Assembly (NCBI GenBank): GCA_038146985.1
Contig: JAYQSQ010000010.1
Coordinates: forward strand, 372,001 to 436,000
Direction of reading: 5' to 3'
Length of the DNA stretch: 64,000 bases
Source: JADHLJ01 sp038146985
Lineage (GTDB): Bacteria; Pseudomonadota; Alphaproteobacteria; Thalassobaculales; Thalassobaculaceae
This document shows positions 1 through 9,187 of the stretch, in pieces (position 1 is the stretch's first letter; every line of letters begins with the position of its first letter). The position numbers and the translations under genes are program-made. Below the pieces are notes generated by a model. It worked only from the letters and a program-made list of their open reading frames with translations, was not told the DNA's origin and ran no database searches.

Positions 1-975
1 GAGACCGGGGTGCTGACCGGAAGGGCCAACCTCACCGCCCTGGAAGACCTGTCGGGAAGTGGATCGACGCGGTTCACGCCCGCCGCCCGCAATGTCGTGG
101 TGCTGGTTGCTGGACAGCAGCGTCGGCCCGCGACCCACGGTGATCAGGAAGGCACGGCCTAAAACGGCCATTTCGGCTGTACCTGCTACCATCGCTGTTC
201 GTCTTCAACCAATTCGGCGACCTGGAGCGGACCATGCTGCGGTCAGCAACGTTCACAGCGCCGACGACTGGCGTTCGGTGCTGGAACCGGTGGTGGGGCG
301 GTATTGAGACGAAGAACCAAGCGGCGGTTCTTCCCGGGGCGACGCGGCCTTCGCCTTGCCCGACCTCTACGACTACCTGGGGGGACCGAGGGATACACCA
401 CCACCATCCGCCTCAAGGCCAACGCCGTCCTTCAGACCACACATCAACCCACCTGCTCAAACGCCCGGTTGGCCGTCCGCCCAAGCATGTCCAACGGTTT
501 TACGTCAGCTTCAGCGCAGGCCAAATCTTGGGCCGAAACAGCGGGTGGTCGCCAGGTCAGTGGCATCCCGGCGGAAACTGTATCCCCGCGTCGGCTTCAT
601 CTCGTCACCAACCTGACCCGCCCCGCCGCGCGCGCTGGTGCTACCATCCAGCGAGGCACGGCGGAGCGGTACATCAGGAGGGCAGAACGCGGTGAAATGG
701 ACCCGGCTGTCCTGCCGGACGATGAAACCAACGCGGTTCGGCTCCAGCTTCACGCACTGGCCTACAACCTGTCCAACTTCCGCATGCCTCTGTGGCCTTG
801 CCGGAGAGATGGAAAGCTGGTCATTGACCGCCATCTGCGAGGTGGTGAAGATCGGTGCGCAAGTGATTGCCCCACGCCCGCTATGCCGTTTTCCAGATGG
901 CCGAGTCGCTGTGCCGCGCAACCTGTTCCGGCGCATCCTTGACATGATCGACGACCTGCGACCACGGGGGCAGCG
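1..975 (+). pseudogene. IS1380-family transposase remnant, 5' end outside the window
   Basis: Pieces of one transposase can be read in order on the plus strand, but only by changing frame several times. They include NGHFGCTCYH (about 160-190), NQFGDLER (about 210-235), SADDWRSVLEPVV (about 262-300), TIRLKANAVLQ (about 403-436), AVKWTRLSCR (about 688-717), AVRLQLHALAYNL (about 736-774) and a KIGAQV piece near 850. This series matches the IS1380 family. Frame changes fall near 170, 330, 440, 640 and 720. The first acidic catalytic region near 105-120 is damaged, so the gene is dead. Homology may run on to about 1246, but that tail is uncertain. No terminal inverted repeat was found. The 5' part lies to the left of the window. 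Confidence 0.8.
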
Positions 976-1691
976 CCATGCTGACGGCCAGAGTGGATCG
1001 ATCGGGGCAAACGAGGGGCAAAGTGTGCCCGCGTCGCTGCAAAACGGGCTGGAATCGCGACGCAAGAGTCCTCGAAACCGGTCGGGACCCCGTTCATGCT
1101 GCGATGGCGGTCTCCATTGCGCCAATCCTCCTTCCGGTTGGGCCAGAGGCAGGCTATTTTGGCGTCAATCAGCGGCGGATGGGCCGCCTATCTGGGAAAT
1201 ATCGGCTTAAGATGGGGGGCTTCTACGTTTTTCGACTCATGATCCCGTGCCGCCGGATGGTTTTGGAGGCAGATGGGGTACGTCCATACGACATTGAGCT
1301 TCGTCGGGATGTTGTCTCAGCTATCGATGACGGGATGTCGGCGCAAACAGCCTAAGCGAAATTTGGCCATGAACTTTCTGGCAACACTTGAAGCTATAAC
1401 TTCCCCACCAAACGCTCCGCAGGGGCTCGTCTAGCAGGGTGCGCCTACCTGGCCGTGGTTTGCGCCTGTGTGTGGCCTAGAAGGGCTCCTATGATCGGAA
1501 GGCTGATGGTTTCAGAAGCCAGTAAACTGGTGTACGTGTGCCATGGATCGTGGATGCGGACTCCGGGTAGGTGTTCAATTTATTAGATTGGCGTGTTGGA
1601 GGTGTTGAGCAACATTGCTTGATAGAATTGGCAAAAACATGTCAAAATAGCATGGCAAAAATAGCTTCAACATATTGATTTTATTCATAGT

Positions 1692-1716
1692 GGTTCGAGT
1701 CCCTCCGGGCCCACCA
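1692..1716 (+). other. Isolated tRNA 3'-end sequence, possible attachment-site remnant
   Basis: The run contains GGTTCGAGTCC, a T-arm with TTCGAGT loop, then a GGGCCCA acceptor strand ending in CCA. It resembles the 3' end of tRNA-Ile-type genes. The sequence upstream is AT-rich and has no anticodon arm, D arm or 5' acceptor strand, so this is not a tRNA gene. A bare tRNA 3' end is what integration of an element into a tRNA gene can leave behind; that origin is inferred. Confidence 0.5.
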
Positions 1717-1717
1717 C

Positions 1718-1739
1718 CGCGCTTTCACCAGAAAGCGCG
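1718..1739 (+). terminator. Hairpin after the tRNA 3'-end fragment
   Basis: A perfect 9-bp stem, CGCGCTTTC pairing with GAAAGCGCG, closes a 4-base loop (ACCA). It sits 1 base after the tRNA-like CCA, where a tRNA terminator would be. No T-run follows, so termination activity is doubtful. Confidence 0.35.
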
Positions 1740-1888
1740 AAACCATTCGAGATATTGGCGGGCGACAGTGGATTGCATCGCAATCCGCGAAAGCCCTCTT
1801 GGTTCGAACTTTCCTCGGAAAGCTCCGCCATTTCTTAGGCGATGCTCGCCGAAGCGCGCCAAACCATTTGGCCTCCCTCGGGCCGTAA

Positions 1889-3595
1889 TCAGTGTCCGGC
1901 GAGGATTGCGTCGGCGATCTTTTCGGCGGTCATCAGCACCGGGAAGTTCGTGTTGGCGCAGGGCACGACCGGGAATACCGAGGCATCACATACCCTGAGA
2001 CCGGCGATGCCCTTGACACGACCGGCGGTGTCGACCACCGACATCGGGTCGTCGGCCCGGCCCATGCGGCACGAGCACGAGGCGTGCCAGACGCCGACCG
2101 CGCCCTTGCGCACGAACTCCTCCATCTTCTCCTCGTCCTCGAGCACGTCCTTCATCGAGTAGGCATCGACGATAAACTTGTCCATCAGGAAGTTCCGCAG
2201 CGGCTTCGGCCCGTCCAGCAGCTTGGCGGCAAGCCCGGTGAACATCTCGTTGAAGGTGCTCTTGGTGCCGAACTGGCGCACCTTGTCGCCCCAGACCGCC
2301 GGGAAGGCGCGGCTGGAGACCTTGGCCATCTTGGGATGCTCATGCACCTTGGCCATCAGGCGCACGCCCTCCATCAGGCGGTCGAGATCGCGCTTGTCCG
2401 ACAGGAGGTTGAAGTCGACGCTCGGTTCCTCGCGCCAGTCCTTGCTGGTCAGCGTCACCTCGCCGGTTTCCGAATAGGTCTTGTTGACGAAGATGATCAT
2501 CGAGCCGAACTGCTTGCCGACATCGTGCCAGAAGGACTTGCTGGCGGCCGCCACGAACATGTCTCCCTGGCGGGCGTCCGGGATTGCCGAGGTGTAGCGC
2601 AGGCCGACCATCAGATGGCGGCGCGTGAAGTCGCCCATGCGCGCGAAGGGCTCCAGGAAGGCGGCGACCGCGATCGAGGGATGATCCATCAGTCGCTGGC
2701 CGACCCCGGGCAGGTTGTGCCGCACCTGGATTCCGAGATCGTGCAGGTGCCCGGACGGACCGATGCCGGCGCGCAAGAGATGGGCCGGCGAGTGAATGGC
2801 GCCGGACGACAAGATCACCTCATTGGCGCGGAACTCGGTCTCCTTGCCCTCGACCCGGGCCTTCACGCCAACGCATTTCGTGCCCTCGAAAAGCAGCTCT
2901 GTAACCTGGGTGAAGGTCGAGATATGCAGGTTCTCGCGCATCCGGGTGCCCGGATCGAGATAGCCGATCGCGGCGGAAACCCGGCGCTCGAAAGCGTTCG
3001 AGATGGTGATCGGAAAATGGCCGTCGACGAACTCGCCGTTCTGGTCGGGCAGATACTGGAAGCCCATCTCCTTGTAGACCTCGGCGATCGCCTTGGCATG
3101 CTCGCTCCACAGGTCCGGAAAGATCCGGCGCACCGGGATGCGGCCTTCCTTGCCGTGTAGCGGGCCTGCGACATCCATGTCCCGCTCGACCTTCTTGAAA
3201 TAGGGCAGCACGTTCTCCCAGTTCCAGCCCTCGGCGCCGCGCTCCTCCCATTCGTCGAAATCGGCGGGCGCGCCTCGGTTCGCCATCTGGCCATTGATCG
3301 AGGAGCCGCCGCCGAGGATGCGGGCCTGCTCGTACACCCGTTTGCGAGGCTTGCTGGCTTCGGGATTGTTGTGTGAGATCACCTCTGTGGTGACCCTGAG
3401 ATCGGTCCAGGTGAAGTTGGGATTGAGGTAGGCGAGGCCCGGATAGCTGTCCAGCACCTCCTCGGGCACCTTGCCGTGCGGCGTGTCCTGGCCGGCCTCG
3501 CAGAGCAGCACCTGGTTCGAGCTTCTCGCGGACAGCCGGTTGGCCAGCACGGAACCCGCCGAGCCGCCGCCGACGATGATGTAATCGTAGATCAT
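1889..3595 (-). CDS. GMC-family FAD-dependent oxidoreductase (choline dehydrogenase-like)
   Basis: This 568-residue flavoprotein belongs to the glucose-methanol-choline family, which oxidises alcohols to carbonyls using FAD. The N-terminus has the dinucleotide-binding fold (VGGGSAGSVLANRLS, residues about 8-22). A GGGSSINGQM stretch near 96-105 is the family's FAD-contact signature. The C-terminal WHASCSCRMG segment and the NTNFPVLM stretch carry the expected catalytic His and Asn regions. The length is normal. The ATG at 3595 follows a strong GGAGGAG ribosome site. It is the last gene of a minus-strand operon, 60 bases after the acyl-CoA dehydrogenase. The substrate is unknown; choline is only one possibility, and no betaine genes are nearby. 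Confidence 0.85.
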   Translation of the reverse strand: MIYDYIIVGGGSAGSVLANRLSARSSNQVLLCEAGQDTPHGKVPEEVLDSYPGLAYLNPNFTWTDLRVTTEVISHNNPEASKPRKRVYEQARILGGGSSINGQMANRGAPADFDEWEERGAEGWNWENVLPYFKKVERDMDVAGPLHGKEGRIPVRRIFPDLWSEHAKAIAEVYKEMGFQYLPDQNGEFVDGHFPITISNAFERRVSAAIGYLDPGTRMRENLHISTFTQVTELLFEGTKCVGVKARVEGKETEFRANEVILSSGAIHSPAHLLRAGIGPSGHLHDLGIQVRHNLPGVGQRLMDHPSIAVAAFLEPFARMGDFTRRHLMVGLRYTSAIPDARQGDMFVAAASKSFWHDVGKQFGSMIIFVNKTYSETGEVTLTSKDWREEPSVDFNLLSDKRDLDRLMEGVRLMAKVHEHPKMAKVSSRAFPAVWGDKVRQFGTKSTFNEMFTGLAAKLLDGPKPLRNFLMDKFIVDAYSMKDVLEDEEKMEEFVRKGAVGVWHASCSCRMGRADDPMSVVDTAGRVKGIAGLRVCDASVFPVVPCANTNFPVLMTAEKIADAILAGH

Positions 3596-3655
3596 CTCTT
3601 CTCCTCCCCGCCGCGGTGCCGGCCCGCGATCGTCTTTTTTGTGTCGCCGAAGCTC

Positions 3656-4795
3656 CTAGAGCCCCATGCCGCGCGCAATGATGTTGCGCTGGATCTCGCT
3701 GGTGCCCTCGCCGATGACATAGACCAGCGCATCCCGGTGATAGCGCCCGACGGGATACTCTCGCATGATCCCGGCCCCGCCGTGTATCCGTATGGCGTTT
3801 TCGGTGGCCCGCAGCGCGGTCTCGGACGCGATCAGTTTGGCCTTCGACGCGGTGGCGGCGTCGAGGGTGCCCTGATCGACCCGCCAGGCACCGTGGTAGA
3901 CGATCCAGCGGGCCGCCTCGATCTCGGCGGCCATGTCGGCGAGCTTGTGCTGAATGGCCTGGAAATCGCTGACCCTTCGGGAGCCGATCCGCCGGTCCTG
4001 GGCATAGGCGAGCGAGGCTTCCAGCGCCGCCCTCGCGATCCCCACCGCATTGGCCGCGACGCCCACCCGGTTTTCCGACAGAGAATCGAGGATCACCGGA
4101 TAGGTTCCGGTTTGCCCGCCGAGCAGGCAATCGTCGGGAACGAAGGCATCCTCGATGAAGATCAATCCGGTTTCCGAGGCGCGGATACCCTCTTTCTTCA
4201 GGCTGTTGATGGTGAAGCCGGGATTGGGCAGCTCGACGATGAACAGGCTGATCGCGGCGGCGGTCTGCTCTGCGTCGGTGCGTGCGGCAAGCAGGATGAA
4301 GTCGGCGATCGGCGAATTGGTGATGTACATCTTGGAGCCGTTGAGCTTCCAGCCGCCCGGAACCTTCTCGGCGCGGGTCTTCAAACCGCGCACGTTCGAG
4401 CCGACATCCGGTTCGCTGAGCCCGAAGGCGGCGATCTTCTCGCCGGCGAGCGCGGGCTTGAAAAAGCGCCGTTTCTGCTCCGGCGTGCCGGCCCGCCAGA
4501 TCGGCCAGATCCCGAGATGGGTATGCGCCGACCAGGCGGACGCGAAACCTTGGCTGACCGCGCTCATCTCCTCGCGGATCAGACAGTCGGTCACCTTGTC
4601 CATGCCGGCGCCGCCATCGGCCTCGGGATAGCGCACGCCGAGCAGGCCGATCTCGCCCCATTTCCGGAACAATTCACGCGGGAATGTCTCGGTCTCGTCC
4701 GCCTCGCGGGCCAGCGGCGCGATCTCGGTCTCGCAGAACCGGCGGACCATGTCGCGGACCCGTTCCTGCTCTTCGGTGAAGGAGAAATTCAGCAT
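3656..4795 (-). CDS. Acyl-CoA dehydrogenase
   Basis: This 379-residue, full-length member of the acyl-CoA dehydrogenase family would introduce a 2,3 double bond into an acyl-CoA, passing electrons from FAD to ETF. The N-terminal helical domain begins MLNFSFTEEQERVRDM. The middle segment AAFGLSEPDVGSNV is the FAD/substrate signature. The C-terminus has GGAGIMREYPVGRYHRD and then GEGTSEIQR, where the Glu (about residue 363) is at the usual catalytic-base position. It starts 23 bases after the LLM monooxygenase stop, inside the same operon. The partners suggest a short catabolic route rather than general beta-oxidation, since no thiolase or enoyl-CoA hydratase accompanies it. Confidence 0.9.
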   Translation of the reverse strand: MLNFSFTEEQERVRDMVRRFCETEIAPLAREADETETFPRELFRKWGEIGLLGVRYPEADGGAGMDKVTDCLIREEMSAVSQGFASAWSAHTHLGIWPIWRAGTPEQKRRFFKPALAGEKIAAFGLSEPDVGSNVRGLKTRAEKVPGGWKLNGSKMYITNSPIADFILLAARTDAEQTAAAISLFIVELPNPGFTINSLKKEGIRASETGLIFIEDAFVPDDCLLGGQTGTYPVILDSLSENRVGVAANAVGIARAALEASLAYAQDRRIGSRRVSDFQAIQHKLADMAAEIEAARWIVYHGAWRVDQGTLDAATASKAKLIASETALRATENAIRIHGGAGIMREYPVGRYHRDALVYVIGEGTSEIQRNIIARGMGL

Positions 4796-4818
4796 GCGTC
4801 GGCTTGCTCGTGTCCTGA

Positions 4819-5997
4819 TTATCGGGGCAGTGGATTGCGCAGCCCGGCCTCATGCATCAGCGGCCAGACCGCCTCGCGGAAATACGCGAGATCGGGCAGA
4901 AAATCGAAGAAGTTGATCTGCAGGCCGTCGATGCCGGCTTCCTTCAGCTTCAACATCCAATCGACGATCGTCCGGGGCGAGCCGACCAGATGGACATTGC
5001 CGCCGACGGCCCAGTTCTCGACGCTGTGGCCTTTCCACGAGGACTGGTCGCCGCCCATGAAATCGGCGACGAAGTTTCCGACGGCTTCCTCGTCGCGTTC
5101 CGCCAGGATACGGTCCCGCCAGGCCCAGGCCTCGGCGTCGGTGGGCCGGCAGATCACATGCGGGTTCAGCATGATCCGGATGTCCCGGCCCTTGGCCCTC
5201 GCCATTTCCTTGATCCGCGCCGTGTGAGCGGGCAGGGACTCGCAGGCCTTTTCCGGATCCGCGCCGGCGGGAGAGGTCGCGAAGATCAGGTCGGAATGGT
5301 CGGTCGCGTAGTCGAGGCCGGCGCCGGAGGAGGCGGCGTTGACCAGAACCGGCAGGCCGTTCACCGGCTTCGGCGCGACAAAGGCTTTTTCCGTTGTCCA
5401 CCACCGGCCCTCGTAGTCGAGTTCCTCCTCGCTGGTCCAAAGCTCCTTCATGATCCGCGTGAATTCGGCCGCCCTGGCATAGCGTTCGTCCCGCTCGATC
5501 TTCGGCAGGCCGAACATGCGCGGCTCCTTGTCCTTGTAGCCGGTAACCACGTTTATGCCCCAGCGGCCGCGCGCCATGTGGTCGATCACCGCGCCGTATT
5601 TGGCGATATGCAAGGGGTGCCAGCCGTAGAGCACATGGACCGTCGAGATCAGCAGCACGTTGCGCGTCAGGGGCGCCAGGCCCGCCGAGGCGATGAACGG
5701 ATCGAGAGTGTTCTCGCGGAACCGGATGTCGCCGCCATAGCCGCCCTTGCCGAGCCATTGGGCCAGGGCGAAGACCAGATCGAAGCCCATCTCCTCGGCC
5801 TGGATCGCGCATTCCGCGTTATAAGCGAAGCTCCAATCGGTCGATCTCGGTGCCTTGGACGGCGACCAGGCGCCCTGCTGATGGGGCAGGAACAGGCCGA
5901 CGATCAGCGGCTGGCGCAGCGCTCTTTCCAGCGAGGTCAGCCCGTCGATGGCGGCGAGGTCGGGCGCGGAACTGATACGCGGCGCGATCATGGTCAT
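4819..5997 (-). CDS. LLM-class FMN-dependent monooxygenase
   Basis: This 392-residue protein of the luciferase-like monooxygenase superfamily would use reduced FMN and oxygen. Visible family features are the N-terminal beta strand LIVGLFLPHQQGAW, the AEEMGFD helix, HVLYGWHPLHIAKYG and the GRWGINVVTGYKDKE segment, which is typical of the SsuD/RutA/SfnG branch. The start was set at the ATG at 5997 because its ATGA overlaps the stop codon of the upstream ArgE-like gene, a translational-coupling arrangement. The frame stays open upstream, inside that gene. An FMN reductase partner is expected but none lies nearby. The substrate could be a sulfone, sulfonate, pyrimidine or other compound; the sequence does not decide. 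Confidence 0.85.
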   Translation of the reverse strand: MTMIAPRISSAPDLAAIDGLTSLERALRQPLIVGLFLPHQQGAWSPSKAPRSTDWSFAYNAECAIQAEEMGFDLVFALAQWLGKGGYGGDIRFRENTLDPFIASAGLAPLTRNVLLISTVHVLYGWHPLHIAKYGAVIDHMARGRWGINVVTGYKDKEPRMFGLPKIERDERYARAAEFTRIMKELWTSEEELDYEGRWWTTEKAFVAPKPVNGLPVLVNAASSGAGLDYATDHSDLIFATSPAGADPEKACESLPAHTARIKEMARAKGRDIRIMLNPHVICRPTDAEAWAWRDRILAERDEEAVGNFVADFMGGDQSSWKGHSVENWAVGGNVHLVGSPRTIVDWMLKLKEAGIDGLQINFFDFLPDLAYFREAVWPLMHEAGLRNPLPR

Positions 5998-7244
5998 GAA
6001 TCCGAGATCCGGTTGCCAGTCGGGTGCGTATCGTCCGGCCCCAAACTCCGGCCCGCAAGTGCGGCGACGCGCCGTACCTGGGCGGCGAGCCTCGGAATCA
6101 GCCTCTCGATCATCGCAAGGCACTGATCCAGCTGATCAAGGGTCACGAACTCGTCCGGCTTGTGCGCCTGCTCGATCGACCCGGGACCGCAGACCACGGT
6201 GTCGATGCCGACCGCTTGAAACAGTCCCGCCTCGGTCCCGAAGGACACCACTTCCGAGGCGTTTTCTCCGGTGAGTGCTCTGGCGAGCGCCACCGCCTCG
6301 GAATCCGTCATCGGCTCCAGACCCGGGATCTCGCCGATCACATGGGTGACGATCGTGGCGTCGGGCGACACGGCGCGCATCATGGGCAACAGGGTCTCCG
6401 ACGCGTATCGGCGGATGTCGCTCAGCGCGTAATCGGCGTCGGCGCGACTGACTGGTCGCATCTCCCAATCGAGGGTGCAGTGGCGCGGGATTACGTTCCG
6501 CGCGATACCGCCATGGATCACGCCGGTCTGGATGGTCGAGTAGGGCGGATCGAACCGGCTGTCCCGTGGGGCCCGTGTCTTCAATTCCTCCTGGGTCTCC
6601 AGCAGCTTGCCGATGAAACGAGCGGCGTATTCGATGGCGTTCACGCCCTGATCCGGCAGCGAGGCGTGACCCTCGAGACCGGTGAACTCGGTCGTGTACT
6701 CGTGACCGCCCTTGTGCCCCTCGATGATCCGCATTCCGGTCGGCTCGCCGATGATGCAGACCCTGGGTCGCCGGCCTGTCTCGACCAGCGCGTCCAGCAT
6801 GCGGGCGGCGCCGAAACAGCCGACCTCCTCGTCGTGGGTGAAGGCGAGGTGCAGGGGAAGGGCAAGCGGCGCGTCGGCGAAACGCGGCGCCATGGCGAGA
6901 GCGGCGGCGATGAAGCCTTTCATGTCGCAGGCGCCGCGCCCGGTGACGGTCTCCCCGTTATCCACGGCCTGGAACGGATCGCTGGTCCAGGGCTGCCCTT
7001 CGACCGGCACCACGTCCGTGTGGCCCGACAGCACGACACCGCCGTCGATGTCCGGCCCGATGGTGGCGAACAGATTGGCTTTGGCGCCGGTTGCGTCGCG
7101 GGTCACTTGAAGACGGGCGCCAAGTGCTTCGAGCCGCTCGGCGCAAAAATCGATCAGAGCGAGGTTGGACTCCGAGGAAACGGTCGGGAACCCGATGAGC
7201 GTGCCGAGCAGGGACCGCGTCTCTTCCAGTTCATCCCGGGCCAT
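5994..7244 (-). CDS. ArgE/DapE-family M20 metallopeptidase (acetylornithine deacetylase-like)
   Basis: This 416-residue M20 amidohydrolase would remove an acyl group from an amino-acid-like substrate using two metal ions. The motifs are in order: SGHTDVVPVEG (first metal His and Asp), GRGACDMKGF (bridging Asp), HDEEVGCFGA (catalytic and metal Glu), GEPTGM (metal Glu), and EQAHKPDEF near the C-terminus (final metal His). The ATG at 7244 has a GGAGG site 6-10 bases upstream. The gene leads a four-gene operon with the LLM monooxygenase, acyl-CoA dehydrogenase and GMC oxidoreductase and is divergent from an ornithine cyclodeaminase homologue. That setting argues for a catabolic deacylase rather than arginine biosynthesis. 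Confidence 0.85.
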   Translation of the reverse strand: MARDELEETRSLLGTLIGFPTVSSESNLALIDFCAERLEALGARLQVTRDATGAKANLFATIGPDIDGGVVLSGHTDVVPVEGQPWTSDPFQAVDNGETVTGRGACDMKGFIAAALAMAPRFADAPLALPLHLAFTHDEEVGCFGAARMLDALVETGRRPRVCIIGEPTGMRIIEGHKGGHEYTTEFTGLEGHASLPDQGVNAIEYAARFIGKLLETQEELKTRAPRDSRFDPPYSTIQTGVIHGGIARNVIPRHCTLDWEMRPVSRADADYALSDIRRYASETLLPMMRAVSPDATIVTHVIGEIPGLEPMTDSEAVALARALTGENASEVVSFGTEAGLFQAVGIDTVVCGPGSIEQAHKPDEFVTLDQLDQCLAMIERLIPRLAAQVRRVAALAGRSLGPDDTHPTGNRISDS

Positions 7245-7319
7245 GCGGCCTCCCTTCCTCTCGCCTCGCCGCGCGTGCCCCGCTAGGCTACATCCCCTGC
7301 GGTCCGGTTGCGAGAACCC

Positions 7320-8300
7320 ATGCGCGATGTCCTGATTCTTACCGAGGCGGATTTGCGAGCCTGCGTCGCGATCAACCAGGATGCCGTCGCGGTCGCCGAG
7401 GACGCGTTCCGCGCGCTGTCCGGCGGCCATGTCGTGATGCCCCCGATCATGTCGATCGAGATCCCCGGCCTGCATGCCGAGATGGATATGAAGACCGCTT
7501 ACATTCCGGGTTATGACGGTTTCGCGCTGAAGGTCGCCTCGTCGTTCCAGGGCAACGCGGCGCTGGGCCTGCCGACCCTCGGCGGGCTGATGCTGCTGTT
7601 CTCGGCCGAGACCGGGCTGCTGCGGGCGATGCTGCTGGATAACGGCTATCTGACGGCGGTACGCACGGCGGCGGCGGGCGCGGTGGCGGCGAAGTATCTG
7701 GCGCCGGAGCAGATCGAAACCGTGGGCGTCCTCGGCACCGGCGAGCAGGCGCGCCTGCAGGTCGAGGCGGCGCGGCTGGTCCGCCCGTTCTCCCGCGTCC
7801 TGATCTGGGGGCGCGACACGGCCAAGGCGGAGACCTGCGCCGCCGATCTGGCCGCTGACGGTTTTCAAGCGGGGGCGGCCGATGCCGAGACGGTCGTGCG
7901 GGAAAGCCAGCTGCTGATTACCGCCACGGCGGCGCGGGCGCCGATCGTGAAGCGGGATTGGCTGCATCCGGGCCTGCATATCACCGCCATGGGCTCGGAT
8001 TTCGATGCCAAACAGGAACTCGATCCCGGCATCCTCGCCGACGCCGACCTCTATGTCGCCGACCGTGTGGCGCAATGCGCGGTGCGTGGCGAGTTGCGAG
8101 GCGCCCGCGAGGTGGGCCTGATGGCGGAGGATCCGCGCGAACTCGGCGACCTGATCGCCGGCGGTGTCCCGGGACGGCGCGGCGCCGGCGACATCACGGT
8201 GGCCGATCTGACAGGTACCGGTGCCCAGGACACCACCATCGCAACGCTTGCGCTCAAGACGGCGATGGCCGCGGGTTTAGGCACCGTCTTCCGGGCGTGA
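7320..8300 (+). CDS. Ornithine cyclodeaminase / mu-crystallin family protein
   Basis: This 326-residue NAD(P)-binding protein is in a family that includes ornithine cyclodeaminase, alanine dehydrogenase and ketimine reductase. It has the GYLTAVRTAAAGAVAAKYL segment that precedes the Rossmann fold, the nucleotide loop VGVLGTGEQARLQ (about residues 130-142), ITAMGSDFDAKQEL (the family catalytic Asp region) and a C-terminal DLTGTGAQDT. An in-frame TTG at 7308 exists, but the ATG at 7320 begins the conserved MRDVLILTE sequence. It is divergently transcribed from the ArgE-like operon across a gap of about 75 bases, so the two sides may share control. The closest characterised substrate cannot be read from sequence. 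Confidence 0.85.
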   Translation: MRDVLILTEADLRACVAINQDAVAVAEDAFRALSGGHVVMPPIMSIEIPGLHAEMDMKTAYIPGYDGFALKVASSFQGNAALGLPTLGGLMLLFSAETGLLRAMLLDNGYLTAVRTAAAGAVAAKYLAPEQIETVGVLGTGEQARLQVEAARLVRPFSRVLIWGRDTAKAETCAADLAADGFQAGAADAETVVRESQLLITATAARAPIVKRDWLHPGLHITAMGSDFDAKQELDPGILADADLYVADRVAQCAVRGELRGAREVGLMAEDPRELGDLIAGGVPGRRGAGDITVADLTGTGAQDTTIATLALKTAMAAGLGTVFRA

Positions 8301-8331
8301 TGGGAGTGCGGCTTTTGGCGCGCCGCTGCCG

Positions 8332-9120
8332 CTAGGCCGGCCAGGCGCCGCCCAGTGCCGCCGTTGCATCCCGCGAGACCTCGCGGACCGTGGCGCCGAG
8401 TTTGCCGATCCGGTCGTCGGTGATCCGCGCCGTCGGACCGGAAAGCGAGATGGCGCCCAACGGTTCGCCGAGATGATCGAAGACCGCCGCCGCCACACAG
8501 CGTAGTCCCACCGCATGTTCCTCGTCGTCGACCGCGTAGTGCTGATCCCGCACCCGCGCGAGCTCGTCCAGCATGCGGGGAAGGGCGTCGATGGTCTTGC
8601 GCGTGCGGCTGTTGGGGCCCGGCGCGCCGATCAGGCGCTCGACCTCCTCTTCCGGCAGCCGGGCCAGAAGGGTCTTGCCGACCGCCGAGCCGGCGATTGG
8701 CACCCGGGCGCCGGGCTTGGCCAGGGCGCGCATCATCTCCCGGCATTCGGCCTGGGCGAGATAGACCATTTCGGCATTGTCGCGCACCGCGAGATTGGCG
8801 GTCTCGCCGCATTCCTCCATCAGCCGCCGCAGATAAGGCCGTGTGATCGTCACTAGATCACGAGAGCGCAGGAAGGCGTTCCCCACGGAGAAGCAGGTCA
8901 CCCCGATCTGCCAGCCGCCGCGATCGGGATCAAAACGCACGAAACGGGCCTGCTGAAGCGTGGTCAGCAGCCGGTGCACGGTCGACGGGGGCAGTGACAC
9001 CGTCTGGGCGATTTCTGTCAGCGTCATGCTGTCATTCGACGCGGCGAGCGCGTTCAGCACGCTGATCGCGCGCATCACCGATTGGATCTGACCCGACCGT
9101 TCCATGGTGCTGATATTCAT
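8332..9120 (-). CDS. IclR-family transcriptional regulator
   Basis: This 262-residue regulator has an N-terminal winged helix (ISVLNALAASNDSMTLTEIAQ, then PPSTVHRLLTTL, residues about 20-60). The C-terminal ligand-binding domain shows VGKTLLARLPEEEV and later GAISLSGP near residue 230. IclR proteins usually sense an aromatic or short organic acid and control a neighbouring catabolic operon. It converges on the ornithine cyclodeaminase homologue and lies 67 bases downstream of the phosphotransferase, so either flanking cluster could be its target. The ATG at 9120 is used; a second in-frame ATG six codons in is possible. Confidence 0.88.
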   Translation of the reverse strand: MNISTMERSGQIQSVMRAISVLNALAASNDSMTLTEIAQTVSLPPSTVHRLLTTLQQARFVRFDPDRGGWQIGVTCFSVGNAFLRSRDLVTITRPYLRRLMEECGETANLAVRDNAEMVYLAQAECREMMRALAKPGARVPIAGSAVGKTLLARLPEEEVERLIGAPGPNSRTRKTIDALPRMLDELARVRDQHYAVDDEEHAVGLRCVAAAVFDHLGEPLGAISLSGPTARITDDRIGKLGATVREVSRDATAALGGAWPA

Positions 9121-9187
9121 GGCGCGAGTTTAAGTGCGCCCGTTCCGATTGCCGATATCAATTTCCGCATCCCGGAAATTGATCCGA

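Larger units (their letters stand above)
976..1888. other. Gene-free stretch beside the IS remnant
   Basis: No coding sequence with a recognisable product was found. The first 250 bases may be the degraded tail of the IS1380 transposase. From about 1600 to 1690 the sequence is clearly more AT-rich than its neighbours. A tRNA-like 3' end and a hairpin follow at 1692-1739. The remaining 150 bases lead into the stop codon of the minus-strand GMC oxidoreductase. Confidence 0.5.
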
